From Phenylobacterium sp. J367 (GTDB lineage Bacteria > Pseudomonadota > Alphaproteobacteria > Caulobacterales > Caulobacteraceae), in assembly GCF_024699985.1 (NCBI RefSeq), contig NZ_JAJONA010000001.1, positions 744,001 through 808,000 on the forward strand: DNA of 64,000 nt, read 5' to 3'. The notes below the pieces were generated by a model, which saw nothing but the letters and a program-made list of their open reading frames with translations, did no database searches and was not told the origin of the DNA. Numbering within the stretch: the first letter of the stretch is position 1; each line of letters starts with the position of its first letter. Position numbers and translations under genes: made by a program. Positions 40,579 to 49,626 of this stretch are shown here, piece by piece.

Positions 40579-40591
40579 GGCCGCCGGACTG

Positions 40592-40620
40592 TTGACTCTG
40601 CCCGGCGGTTCCACTATCCA
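40592..40620 (+). promoter_or_regulatory. Candidate rpmH promoter
   Basis: TTGACT (40592-40597) and TATCCA (40615-40620) are separated by 17 bases and lie 36 bases before the GTG start of rpmH, leaving a short leader with GGAGC as the Shine-Dalgarno. A plausible housekeeping promoter for the rpmH-rnpA-yidC-engB operon. Found by eye. Confidence 0.5.
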
Positions 40621-40655
40621 CCGCCGCTCGATTTTCGACCCCCGGAGCTTTTCTC

Positions 40656-40790
40656 GTGAAGCGCACTTTCCAGCCCTCCCGCCTCGTGCGCGCGCGTCGT
40701 CACGGCTTCCGTCTGCGCATGTCGACCAAGAACGGCCAGAAGATCCTGGCCCGTCGCCGCGCCAAGGGCCGCAAGCGCCTGAGCGCCTAA
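40656..40790 (+). CDS. rpmH: Large ribosomal subunit protein bL34
   Basis: A 44-residue, very basic protein: [21 protein letters not shown], then [20 protein letters not shown] and RLSA. This is an unmistakable L34 sequence. It starts at GTG 40656 after CGGAGCTTTTCTC and ends with TAA at 40790. As in nearly all bacteria it heads the rpmH-rnpA-yidC cluster. Confidence 0.97.
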   Translation: MKRTFQPSRLVRARRHGFRLRMSTKNGQKILARRRAKGRKRLSA

Positions 40791-40816
40791 GCGCGCGCGA
40801 GCGACAGGGTGTCCGC

Positions 40817-41221
40817 GTGCCGGACGCCGTCTTCCCGATCGACCGACTGAAGAAGCGCAGCGAGTTCCTCGCCTGCGCCCAGGCCCCCTCCACCGCGAAG
40901 GGGGCCGTTGTCGTTCAGGCGCGCCCCCGCGGCGACGCCGAGCCCCTGGTCCGGGCCGGCTTCACGGCCACCAAGCGGATCGGCGGCGCCGTGGAGCGCA
41001 ACCGCGCCAAGCGCCGGATGCGCGAGGCGGCCCGACTGCTACTTCCCCAATTCGGCAGGCCCGGTATGGACTATGTGTTCATCGCCCGCGGCGGTGTGAC
41101 CACCCGCCCCTGGGACCGTTTGCTTGACGATGTGAAAACCGCGCTGATAAGGCTCGCCGCCGACCGCGAGAGCCCCGAGGCGCCGGGCCCGCGCCCCTCC
41201 TCCACGGATCGCACCCCTTAG
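40817..41221 (+). CDS. rnpA: Ribonuclease P protein component
   Basis: The basic cofactor of RNase P, which helps the catalytic RNA bind pre-tRNA leaders. Key segments are IDRLKKRSEFLACAQAPS, VRAGFTATKRIGGAVERNRA and the RNR signature RNRAKRRMREAARLL, then DYVFIARGGVTTRPWDRLL. I chose GTG 40817 (VPDAVFPIDRL), giving 134 residues, because it is in frame and close to the family N-terminus. The stop at 41221 is directly followed by the yidC ATG; there is no yidD gene between them. Confidence 0.92.
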   Translation: MPDAVFPIDRLKKRSEFLACAQAPSTAKGAVVVQARPRGDAEPLVRAGFTATKRIGGAVERNRAKRRMREAARLLLPQFGRPGMDYVFIARGGVTTRPWDRLLDDVKTALIRLAADRESPEAPGPRPSSTDRTP

Positions 41222-43043
41222 ATGCAACGCGACGACCAGACCCGCAACACGATCATCTTCGTCGTCGCGGCCATCATCCTCTTCATCGGCTATCAGTTCC
41301 TGGTGCTGGCCCCCGCCCAGAAGCGGGCCGAGGCCGAGCGCGCCCGGCAGGCCGCCGCGGCCCCGGCGGCCGCCGCCCCCGGAACGCCCGGCGCCCCGGC
41401 CGTGGCCGCCCAGCCGCAGGCCGTGAGCCGCGAGCAGGCGGTGGCCGCCGCGCCCCGCGTCGCCATCGCCACCCCGGCGCTGAAGGGCTCGCTCTCGCTG
41501 CGCGGCGCGCGCATCGACGACCTGTTCCTGACCGAGTACCGCCAGACGGTCGACAGGAACTCCCCGCCCGTCGAACTGCTGCGCCCCGAAGGGACCAAGC
41601 ACGCCTGGTTCGCCGACATCGGCTGGACCGGCGCCAATGTGCCGGGCCTGCCGACCCCCGACACCGTCTGGACCGTGGCCCAGGGCGGCACGCTGTCGCC
41701 CGGCCAGCCGGTCGTGCTGACCACCACCAACGGCCAGGGCCTCACCTTCACCCGCAAGGTGGAGGTGGACGACCACTTCCTGTTCACGGTCACCGACACC
41801 GTGGCCAACGCCGGCGCGGCGCCGGTGACCCTCGTCCCCTACGCCTCGGTCCAGCGCCAGGGCGTGCCGGCCGAGCTCGGCACCAACCAGATCGTCCACG
41901 AGGGCGCGGTGGGCTGGCTCGACGGCAAGCTCCGCCAGGTGAAGTACAAGAAGTGGCAGAAGGAAGGGGGCGGACCCGCCTACGCCTCCACGGGCGGCTG
42001 GGTCGGCGTCACCGACAAGTACTGGCTGACCGCGCTGGTGCCCGGCCAGGGCGAGCGCTTCTCCGGCCAGTTCCGCAAGACCGACGTGGGCGCGACCCAG
42101 ATCTTCGACGCCACCTACACGGGCGAGGCGAAGACCGTGGCGCCCGGCCAGCAGGTCAGCGAGGTCACCCACTTCATCGCCGGCGCCAAGCGCGTGCCGC
42201 TGCTGCGCCAGTACCAGCAGCAGCTCGGCGTCGAGCGCCTGGACTGGGCGGTGGACTGGGGCAACTTCTGGTTCCTGACCCGGCCGATCTTCTCGTTCCT
42301 GGCCTGGATCTCGGGCCACGTCCTGAACTTCGGCGTCGCCATCCTGCTGCTGACCGTGGTCGTGCGCGCGATCTTCTTCCCGCTGGCCAACAAGCAGTAC
42401 GAGTCGCTGACCAAGATGAAGAAGGTGCAGCCCCAGATGGAGGCGCTGCGCGCGAAATACAAAGACGACCCGGCGAAGCAGCAGCAGGAGCTGCTCGCCC
42501 TCTATCAGCGCGAGAAGGTGAACCCGCTGGCCGGCTGCCTGCCGCTGCTGCTGCAGATTCCGGTGTTCTACGCCCTCTACAAGGTGCTGACCGTCACCAT
42601 CGAAATGCGCCATGCGCCGTTCGTCGGCTGGCTGAAGGACCTCTCGGCGCCCGACCCGACCAACATCTGGAACCTGTTCGGCCTGATCCCCCTGGGATCC
42701 GCTCACCGTGCCGCTGATCGGCCAGTTCATCGGCTCCACCGCCGGCCATCACGGCCTCCTGGCGCTGGGCATCCTGCCGCTGCTCTACGGGGTGACCATG
42801 TGGCTGACCACGGCCATGAGCCCGCCCGCGCCCGACCCGGTGCAGCAGCGGATCTTCCAGCTCATGCCGATCATCTTCACCTTCATCATGGCGCCGTTCG
42901 CCGCCGGCCTGCTGCTCTACTGGACCTGGTCGAACGTGCTGACGATCCTGCAGCAGTACGTGATCATGCGCCGCTTCAAGGTCGACAACCCGATCGACAA
43001 GCTGATCCGGAAACTGACCGGCAAGCCGGACCCCGTCACATGA
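41222..43043 (+). CDS. yidC: Membrane protein insertase YidC (frame broken once)
   Basis: The insertase of inner membrane proteins. It has an N-terminal anchor helix ([20 protein letters not shown]), an Ala/Pro-rich linker, a large periplasmic beta-domain, and the conserved insertase core ([79 protein letters not shown]). The frame breaks in ATCCCCCTGGG near 42690; removing one C gives [17 protein letters not shown]. About 606 residues after repair, normal for a Gram-negative YidC. Essential, so the break is a likely error. Confidence 0.95.
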
Positions 43044-43684
43044 CCGAGGCCGCCTTCGACGCCGAGGCTTTGGAGGCGGCGCGCGTCCTGTTCGCCGGCG
43101 AGGCGAACTTCCTGATGGGCGCCGTCGCCATGGACGGCCTGCCCGACACCGACCTGCCGGAAGTGGCCTTCGCCGGCCGCTCCAACGTCGGCAAGAGCTC
43201 GCTGATCAATGCGGTGACCGGCCGCCTGCGGCTCGCCCGGTTCTCCAACGAGCCGGGGCGGACGCGCGAGGTGAACTTCTTCGTCATCGGCGACAACCAG
43301 CTCCGGCTGGTCGACCTGCCCGGCTACGGCTTCGCGCGGGCGTCGAAGGGCGTGGTGAAGAAGTTCCAGAACCTCGGCCGCGACTACCTGCGCGGCCGGC
43401 CGAACCTGAAGCGGGCCTTCCTGCTGATCGACAGCCGCCACGGCCTCAAGGAGGTCGACGAGGAGGCCATGGCCGCCTTCGACCTGGCGGCGGTCAGCTA
43501 CCAGATCATCCTGACCAAGGCCGACAAGCTGAAGCCCGCCGAGGTCGCCGAGGTGACCGCGCGGACCCAGGCCAAGATCGCCAAGCGCCCGGCCGCCTTC
43601 CCGCGCGTGCTGGCCACCTCCTCCGAGAAGGGGACCGGCATCCCCGAGCTCCGCGCCGAGATCGTCCAGGCCTGCGCGGTCTGA
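43040..43684 (+). CDS. engB: Ribosome biogenesis GTPase YsxC/EngB
   Basis: A small GTPase needed for large-subunit assembly. The 214-residue product has the G1 loop [21 protein letters not shown]2 (GRTREVNFF), G3 ([10 protein letters not shown]), G4 (ILTKADKL) and G5 (TSSEKGTG), all intact. ATG 43040 overlaps the yidC stop by 4 bases. The gene is followed by family-1 copy L. Confidence 0.95.
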   Translation: MTEAAFDAEALEAARVLFAGEANFLMGAVAMDGLPDTDLPEVAFAGRSNVGKSSLINAVTGRLRLARFSNEPGRTREVNFFVIGDNQLRLVDLPGYGFARASKGVVKKFQNLGRDYLRGRPNLKRAFLLIDSRHGLKEVDEEAMAAFDLAAVSYQIILTKADKLKPAEVAEVTARTQAKIAKRPAAFPRVLATSSEKGTGIPELRAEIVQACAV

Positions 43685-43693
43685 GGGGCCGCC

Positions 43694-43812
43694 GGCCCTC
43701 TCCCTACCCTCTCCCTCTCGGGCTGCGCCCGGGGGAGAGGAGGCTATGGCTCAACGTCTCAGCTCCACTCCTCTCCCCCGCGAAGCGGAGAGGGAGAGGG
43801 TAGGGTGAGGGC
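43694..43812. repeat. Family-1 paired hairpin element (copy L)
   Basis: Complete F-spacer-R element between engB and the acyl-CoA dehydrogenase gene; stems GGGCTGCGCCC and CCGCGAAGCGG, spacer AGGCTATGGCTCAACGTCTC. Confidence 0.9.
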
Positions 43813-43867
43813 AAAGGCCTTTCCCGACCCAGCGTCAGCCCGCTAAGTCGCGGCGAGGAGGACCCAG

Positions 43868-45010
43868 ATGCTCACGACCGAAGGCCGCCCCGTCTACGAC
43901 GAGGACATGAACCTGTTCCGCGACCAGGTCCGGAAGTTCTTCGACAAGGCGCTCAACCCCCACCTCGACCGCTGGGAAGAGGAAGGCGTCGTCGACCGGG
44001 AGTTCTGGCGGGCTTGCGGCGAGGCCGGCCTGCTCTGCCCGACCGTGTCGCCGGAGTACGGCGGCCTTGGCCTCGACTTCCGCTACAACGCCGTGATCGA
44101 CGAGGAACTGGCCTATGCCGGATCGTCCGCCGGCATCACCCTGCAGTCCGACATCGTCGCCGACTACATCGAGAACTACGGCTCCGAGGAGCAGAAGCAG
44201 AAGTGGCTGCCGAAGATGGTCTCGGGCGAGGCGATCACCGCCATCGCCATGACCGAGCCCGGCACCGGCTCCGACCTGCAGGGCGTGCGCACCACGGCCA
44301 AGAAGGACGGCAACCACTATGTGGTGAACGGCTCGAAGACCTACATCACCAACGGCCAGAACGCCGACCTGGTGATCGTTGTCGCCAAGACCGACCCTGC
44401 CGCCGGCTCGAAGGGGATCTCGCTGATCTTGGTGGAGGCCGACCGCGAGGGCTTCAAGCGCGGCCGCAACCTCGACAAGGTCGGCCAGAACTCCGCCGAC
44501 ACCTCCGAGCTGTTCTTCGAGGACGTGCGGGTGCCGATCACCAACTGCCTGGGCGAGGAGGGCCGCGGCTTCGCCTACCTGATGAGCCAGCTTCCCCAGG
44601 AGCGGCTGGGCATCGCCGTCTCCGGCCAGGCGGGGGCGCAGCGGGCCTTCGACGAGGCGGTGAAGTTCACCAAGGAGCGCAAGGCGTTCGGCCAGACGGT
44701 GTTCGACTTCCAGAACACCCGGTTCACGCTAGGCGCCCTGAAGGCCAAGCTGCAGGCCGGCTGGGCCCACCTCGACTGGTGCATCGCCCGCCACCTGGAA
44801 GGCAAGCTGACGGCGGCCGAGGCATCCGCCGCCAAGCTCTTCCACACCGAGCTGCAGTGGGAGGCCTGCGACACCGCCCTGCAGCTCCACGGCGGCGCGG
44901 GCTACATGAACGAGTACCCGATCGCGCGCCTATGGCGCGACGCCCGCGTCCAGCGGATCTATGGCGGGACCAGCGAGATCATGAAGGAGGTGGTGGCGCG
45001 GTCCATTTGA
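43868..45010 (+). CDS. Acyl-CoA dehydrogenase
   Basis: An FAD enzyme of fatty-acid beta-oxidation. It has the ACADS_1-like AIAMTEPGTGSDLQGVRTTA, the FAD/substrate segment YVVNGSKTYITNGQNADL, and the second signature DTALQLHGGAGYMNEYPIAR LWRDARVQRIYGGTSEIM. The Glu of the catalytic base is expected near this C-terminal segment (short/medium-chain type). 380 residues, frame intact. ATG at 43868 follows GGCGAGGAGGACCCAG. Chain-length preference is not predictable here. Confidence 0.93.
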   Translation: MLTTEGRPVYDEDMNLFRDQVRKFFDKALNPHLDRWEEEGVVDREFWRACGEAGLLCPTVSPEYGGLGLDFRYNAVIDEELAYAGSSAGITLQSDIVADYIENYGSEEQKQKWLPKMVSGEAITAIAMTEPGTGSDLQGVRTTAKKDGNHYVVNGSKTYITNGQNADLVIVVAKTDPAAGSKGISLILVEADREGFKRGRNLDKVGQNSADTSELFFEDVRVPITNCLGEEGRGFAYLMSQLPQERLGIAVSGQAGAQRAFDEAVKFTKERKAFGQTVFDFQNTRFTLGALKAKLQAGWAHLDWCIARHLEGKLTAAEASAAKLFHTELQWEACDTALQLHGGAGYMNEYPIARLWRDARVQRIYGGTSEIMKEVVARSI

Positions 45011-45025
45011 ACGCCGCCTCCTTCT

Positions 45026-45200
45026 CACCTCCCCCAGCGCGGAGCGATGGCGGGAGGGGGACCGTTCGCCGAGCGCAGCGAAGAGCGAAGGGTGGAGGGG
45101 GCGAGCGGCCGGCAGTGCGTGGGGCTTGCCCCTCCACCACCGGCTCTACGGCCTCCGGCCTCGGCCGGCGGTCCCCCTCCCGCCGCTGCGCGGGGAGGTG
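45026..45200. repeat. Family-3 paired repeat (CTCCCCC...GGGAGGGGG type), copy 1
   Basis: A forward arm (CACCTCCCCCAGCGCGGAGC and GGGAGGGGGACCG) and an inverted arm (CGGTCCCCCTCCCGCCGCTG CGCGGGGAGGTG) enclose an inner pair GGGTGGAGGGGG / CCCCTCCACC. It fills the convergent gap between the acyl-CoA dehydrogenase and amidohydrolase genes. No gene here. Confidence 0.85.
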
Positions 45201-45204
45201 AAGG

Positions 45205-46470
45205 CTACTTCCGCACCACCTCGCCGCCCTTCATCACGAAGACCGGCTTTTCCAGGACCGTCACGTCGGCGAGCGGGTCGCCAGCCACGCCGACCAGGTC
45301 GCCGAAGGCGCCGGGCTTCACCTGGCCCACGTCCTTCGCCTGGCCGAGCGCCTCGGCGGCGGTGACGGTGGCGGCCTGGATGGCCTGCAGCGGGGTGGCG
45401 CCATAGCGCACCATCACCGCGAACTGCCTGGCGTTCTGGCCGTGCGGATAGATGCCGGCGTCGGTGCCGAAGACGTGCTTCACCCCGGCCTTCAGGCTCT
45501 TGCGGAAGCCCTCGCGCTGGACGTCGGCGACCTCGCGGTCCTTGGCGAGGTTGGCCTCGAGCACGCCGTTCTTCTTGCCCTCCGCCTGGGTGTAGTCGGT
45601 GTTGTAGATATCCATGCTGAAGTAGGCGCCGCGCTCGCGGGCGAGCCGGATGCCCTCGTCGTCCACCAGGCTGACGTGCTCGATGGTGTCGACGCCGGCG
45701 CGGATGGCGTCCTTGATCCCGGCGGCGCCGTGGGCGTGGGCGGCGACCTTCAGGCCCGCCATGTGGGCCTCGTCCACGACGGCCTTCATCTCCTCGAGGG
45801 ACATCTGCTGGGCGCCGACCGAGGGGCCGCGGGAGAACACCCCGCCGGTGGCGCAGATCTTGATCGCCTGGGCGCCGTACTTCTTGGCGAGCCGCACCTT
45901 GCGGCGGGCCTCGTCGGGGCTGTCGACGGTGAACGGGCTCACCTCGTTCATCGACGGCGGGAAGAAGGTCGAATCGCAGTGGCCGCCGGTGGCGCCGAGC
46001 GCGTTGGTGGCGGTGACGATCCGCGGGCCCGGGATGTAGCCGCCGTCGATCGCCTCGCGCAGGCCGACGTCGGCCTGGAAGTCCGCGCCCACGTTGCGGA
46101 CCGTCGTGAAGCCGGCCGCCAGGGTATCCTTGGCGTGCTTCGTCGCCACCACGGGCCAGAAGGCGTCGGAGTATTCCAGGTAGTTGTAGCCGCCGATCTC
46201 GGCCACGCTCGTCAGGTGGACGTGCATGTCGATCAGGCCGGGCAGCAGGGTGACGCCGGGCAGGTCCACCCGGGTCGCGCCGGCCGGGACCGCGTCGCCG
46301 GCCTTGCCCACCGAGACGATGCGGCCGTCGGCGATGACCACCAGGGGCTTTTCCACATAGCGGCCGGTCGAGACGTCCAGCAGCCGCTCGGCGCTCACCG
46401 CCACCGTCGCCGCCTGCGCCGCGCCCGCCATCGCCCACGCGGCCAGCGCCGCCGAAACCCAAGCCTTCAT
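45205..46470 (-). CDS. Exported amidohydrolase (Xaa-Pro/Xaa-Arg dipeptidase-like)
   Basis: A signal peptide (WVSAALAAWAMAGAAQA, cleavage near residue 20) precedes a binuclear amidohydrolase barrel: metal ligands in LIDMHVHLTS, a bridging Lys in AQAIKICATGG, His in LKVAAHAHGAAG and IEHVSLVDD, and Asp in VFGTDAGIYPHG. This pattern matches Caulobacter dipeptidases/prolidases of the amidohydrolase superfamily (such as Xaa-Arg dipeptidase), so it probably works in periplasmic peptide breakdown. 421 residues, frame intact. The exact dipeptide is inference. Confidence 0.88.
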   Translation of the reverse strand: MKAWVSAALAAWAMAGAAQAATVAVSAERLLDVSTGRYVEKPLVVIADGRIVSVGKAGDAVPAGATRVDLPGVTLLPGLIDMHVHLTSVAEIGGYNYLEYSDAFWPVVATKHAKDTLAAGFTTVRNVGADFQADVGLREAIDGGYIPGPRIVTATNALGATGGHCDSTFFPPSMNEVSPFTVDSPDEARRKVRLAKKYGAQAIKICATGGVFSRGPSVGAQQMSLEEMKAVVDEAHMAGLKVAAHAHGAAGIKDAIRAGVDTIEHVSLVDDEGIRLARERGAYFSMDIYNTDYTQAEGKKNGVLEANLAKDREVADVQREGFRKSLKAGVKHVFGTDAGIYPHGQNARQFAVMVRYGATPLQAIQAATVTAAEALGQAKDVGQVKPGAFGDLVGVAGDPLADVTVLEKPVFVMKGGEVVRK

Positions 46471-46578
46471 GGAAACGTCCCCCGTACTGATGGCGGCAAG
46501 GCTAGCACGCCCGCGCGTGGGTGACAGAGGGGGCGCCGTCCGCTATCGGAACCGCGCCAATCGAGGAGTGGGCCGAGC

Positions 46579-47494
46579 GTGAGCGACGACACCGAGAGCC
46601 AGGGCTGGGCGACGGCCAAGACGCTGGCCGAAGCCCTGCCCTACATCCAGATCTACGACCGCGAGACGGTGGTGATCAAATACGGCGGCCATGCCATGGG
46701 CGAGGAGCAGGTCGCCAAGCTGTTCGCCGCCGACGCCGTGCTCCTGAAGATGCTGGGCGTCCACCCGGTGGTGGTGCACGGCGGCGGGCCGCAGATCTCG
46801 GCCTGGCTCGCCAAGGCGGGCGTGAAGTCGACCTTCGTGGACGGCCTGCGCGTCACCGACGAGGCGACCATGGAGGTGGCCGAGATGGTCCTCTCCGGCG
46901 CGATCAACAAGGAGATCGCGAGCTGGATCAACCAGGCCGGCGCCGAGGCCGACGTCCGCGGCGTGGGCCTGTCGGGCAAGGACGCCCGGATGCTGGTGGT
47001 GGAGAAGGTGACCCGCACCCAGAGGGACCCCGACAGCGAGGTCGAGCGGATGGTCGACCTGGGCTTCGTGGGCGACCCCAAGAAGGTCGATCCGAAGATC
47101 ATCGAGGCCCTGATCTACGCCGACGAGGATTACATCCCGGTCGTGGCGCCGATCGGCGTCTCCGAGAGCGGCGAGACCTACAACATCAACGCCGACACCG
47201 TGGCCGGGGCGCTCGCCGGGGCGCTCTCCGCCAAGCGCATGCTGCTGCTCACCGACGTGGCGGGCGTGCTGGGCAAGGACGGCGAGCTGATCCGCCAGAT
47301 GACGGTGGCCGAGGCCCGCGCCGCGATCGCCGAGGGCGTCGCCACCGGCGGTATGATCCCCAAGCTGGAGACCGCCATCAACGCCGTGGAGTCCGGCGTC
47401 GAGGCGGTGGTCATCATGGACGGCCGGCGGCCGCACGCCATGCTGGTCGAGCTCTTCACCGAGCACGGGCGCCGGCACCCTGATCTGCGCGTGA
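46579..47494 (+). CDS. argB: Acetylglutamate kinase (apparent fusion to the next gene)
   Basis: It phosphorylates N-acetylglutamate in arginine synthesis. Signatures: [34 protein letters not shown], and [16 protein letters not shown], with [18 protein letters not shown]. As given, the frame runs on into the HAD gene, giving a 526-residue fusion. Removing one G from CACGGGCGCC (about 47466-47468) gives the typical ArgB end [16 protein letters not shown] and TGA at 47492-47494, overlapping the next ATG. So two separate genes are the better reading. About 304 residues. Confidence 0.92.
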
Positions 47495-48159
47495 TGACCC
47501 CGACCGACCTCACCCACATCGACACCTGGCTGTTCGACCTCGACAACACGCTCTACCCGGCGGAATCCGGCTTCATGAGCGGGATCGAGCAGCGGATGAC
47601 GGCCTACGTCATGCGGGTGACCGGCCTGCCGCGCGAGGACGCCTACCGCCTGCAGAAGCAGTACCTGGCCGACCATGGCCTGACCCTGATCGGCATGATG
47701 CGCCACCACGGGGTCGACCCGCTGGAGTTCCACGCCCTCTTCCACGACCTGTCGCTGGAGGCGCTGGCGCAGGACCCGGAGATGCTGGCGGCCATCGCCC
47801 GCCTGCCCGGCCGGCGACTGATCTTCACCAACGCCGACGACGTCCACGCCGAGCGGGTGCTGGCGCACCTGGGCCTCTCTGGCCTGTTCGAGGACGTCTT
47901 CCACATCGGCTCGGCCGGCTACACGCCGAAGCCCGAGCGCGCCGCCTTCGAGGCGATGAACGCCGCCCACGGCATCGCGCCGGCCAGCGCGGCCTTCTTC
48001 GAGGACAGCGAGCGCAACCTGGCGCCCGCCGCCGACCTCGGCATGACCACCGTGCTGGTGGGGCCGCACGCCGCCGCCAGCACCGCCCCCTTCGTCCACC
48101 ACCGCACCCACAAGCTCGCGCCGTTCCTGGCCGGGGCCCAGGTGAAGGAAGCCGCCTGA
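47494..48159 (+). CDS. HAD-superfamily pyrimidine 5'-nucleotidase-like phosphatase
   Basis: The product starts [20 protein letters not shown], where DxDNT is HAD motif I with the nucleophile Asp; motif II is [16 protein letters not shown] and motif III/IV is [12 protein letters not shown] with [17 protein letters not shown]. This is the Sdt1/pyrimidine 5'-nucleotidase subgroup. About 221 residues. It sits in an argB-HAD-dapD-dapE row that is common in Caulobacterales, so it may hydrolyse a nucleotide or metabolite phosphate; no link to arginine or lysine synthesis is shown. Confidence 0.88.
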   Translation: MTPTDLTHIDTWLFDLDNTLYPAESGFMSGIEQRMTAYVMRVTGLPREDAYRLQKQYLADHGLTLIGMMRHHGVDPLEFHALFHDLSLEALAQDPEMLAAIARLPGRRLIFTNADDVHAERVLAHLGLSGLFEDVFHIGSAGYTPKPERAAFEAMNAAHGIAPASAAFFEDSERNLAPAADLGMTTVLVGPHAAASTAPFVHHRTHKLAPFLAGAQVKEAA

Positions 48160-48160
48160 C

Positions 48161-48991
48161 ATGTCCGAAGACCTGAAGCGCATCATCGAGGCCGCCTGGG
48201 AGGCCCGCGACGGCATCAACACCTCGACGACCGGCGAGGTCCGCGAGGCGGTGCGCGAGACCATCGAGCTGCTGGATAGCGGCCAGATCCGCTGCGCCGA
48301 GCGCCAGGCCGACGGGACCTGGGTGACGCACCAGTGGGCCAAGCAGGCGATCCTGCTGATGTTCCGGCTGACCCCGAACGGCCTGCTCGAGGCCGACGCC
48401 CCGGGTCCCTTCTGGGACAAGGTGCCGCTGAAGTTCTCCGGCTGGGACGCCGCCCGTTTCGAGCAGGCGGGCTTCCGCGCCGTGCCGGGCGCCATCGTCC
48501 GCAAGGGCGCCTTCATCGGCAAGGGCGTGGTGATGACACCGTCCTTCGTGAACATCGGCGCCTACGTCGACGAGGGCACCATGGTCGACACCTGGGCGAC
48601 CGTCGGCTCCTGCGCCCAGATCGGCAAGAACGTGCACCTGTCGGGCGGCGCGGGCATCGGCGGGGTGCTGGAGCCGCTGCAGGCCAATCCGACGATCATC
48701 GAGGACAACTGCTTCATCGGCGCCCGCTCCGAGGTGGCCGAGGGCGTGATCGTCCGCGAGGGCAGCGTGCTCTCCATGGGCGTCTACCTGACGTCCACCA
48801 CGCCGATCGTGAACCGGCGCACGGGCGAGGTGACCACCGGCGAGGTGCCGCCCTATTCGGTGATCATGTCCGGCTCGCGCCCGAACCCGCACGACCCCAA
48901 CCTGCCGTCGACCTACTGCGCGGTGATCATGAAGACGGTGGACGAGCGCACCCGGTCGAAGACCAGCATCAACGAGCTGCTGCGGGATTGA
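48161..48991 (+). CDS. dapD: 2,3,4,5-tetrahydropyridine-2,6-dicarboxylate N-succinyltransferase
   Basis: The succinylase-branch enzyme of lysine/diaminopimelate synthesis. It has an N-terminal helical domain ([16 protein letters not shown]), a left-handed beta-helix of hexapeptide repeats ([60 protein letters not shown]), and the C-terminal segment [20 protein letters not shown]. 276 residues, frame intact. It starts 1 base after the HAD gene stop. Together with dapE it supplies meso-DAP for the cell wall. Confidence 0.96.
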   Translation: MSEDLKRIIEAAWEARDGINTSTTGEVREAVRETIELLDSGQIRCAERQADGTWVTHQWAKQAILLMFRLTPNGLLEADAPGPFWDKVPLKFSGWDAARFEQAGFRAVPGAIVRKGAFIGKGVVMTPSFVNIGAYVDEGTMVDTWATVGSCAQIGKNVHLSGGAGIGGVLEPLQANPTIIEDNCFIGARSEVAEGVIVREGSVLSMGVYLTSTTPIVNRRTGEVTTGEVPPYSVIMSGSRPNPHDPNLPSTYCAVIMKTVDERTRSKTSINELLRD

Positions 48992-48992
48992 A

Positions 48993-49113
48993 TTCCTCCC
49001 CCATCGGGGGAGGGGGACCGCGAAGCGGTGGAGGGGGTCCGCCCGGCCGGTGGGGGTGACCCCCTCCGTCTCGGGGCTGGCGCGCCGATCCACCTCCCCC
49101 GATGGGGAGGAAC
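48993..49113. repeat. Family-3 paired repeat, copy 2
   Basis: TTCCTCCCCCATCGGGGGAG and its inverted end CTCCCCCGATGGGGAGGAA bracket an inner GGTGGAGGGGGTCCGC / GACCCCCTCC pair. It lies in the convergent gap between dapD and the cupin gene, almost filling it. Confidence 0.85.
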
Positions 49114-49122
49114 TGTTGCCCC

Positions 49123-49581
49123 TCATTCCTCCGGATACGGCCGCCCGTCGCGGTGCTGGTAGCCCCGCGGGCCCGTGACCATGTCGATGTCGGGGTAGTC
49201 GCAGTCGTCGGTGTCGGGCTTGCGGGAGCCGATCTCGAGGTAGACGGCGTCGCGGTCGGTGCGGTTCTGCAGGTGGTGTCCGTTCTGGACGCCCGCCTTC
49301 CAGGCCGCAAAGTCGCCGGGCCTCAGGATGTGCTCGCCGTCGTCCTCGACGAGCACGACCTCGCCCTCCAGGATCCAGACGCACTCGTCCTCGGCCGTGT
49401 GCCAGTGGCGCTGGCTCGACCACTTGCCGGGCGTCAGGCGCACGAGATTCACTCCGAAGTCCGTCAGGCCGCCCGCGTCGCCCAGCTTGCGCCAGGTGGG
49501 GCCCAAGCAGATCTCCTTGAAGGGATGCGGGTAGCTGCACCCGGTGCGGATCTCGAGGCCGTCGAGTTCGATCTTCGGCAT
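49123..49581 (-). CDS. Cupin domain protein
   Basis: The 152-residue product has the two cupin motifs: QRHWHTAEDECVWILEG (motif 1: H-x-H ... E) and HILRPGDFAAWKAGVQNGHH (motif 2), followed by DAVYLEIGSRKPDTDDCDYP DIDM, a tail typical of the cupin family annotated as DUF861/transcriptional-regulator-like. The start at ATG 49581 (MPKIELDGLEIRTG) gives a single compact beta-barrel; longer upstream frames overlap dapE. The metal and substrate are unknown. Confidence 0.85.
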   Translation of the reverse strand: MPKIELDGLEIRTGCSYPHPFKEICLGPTWRKLGDAGGLTDFGVNLVRLTPGKWSSQRHWHTAEDECVWILEGEVVLVEDDGEHILRPGDFAAWKAGVQNGHHLQNRTDRDAVYLEIGSRKPDTDDCDYPDIDMVTGPRGYQHRDGRPYPEE

Positions 49582-49626
49582 GGGCTTCCTCTCGCGTGCG
49601 CGTCTATTCCTAGGTAGAGCCAGAAC

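Noticed and set aside
46579..48159. A novel ArgB-HAD bifunctional enzyme
   Set aside because: One G too many near 47467 explains the fusion; correcting it restores the normal ends of both genes.
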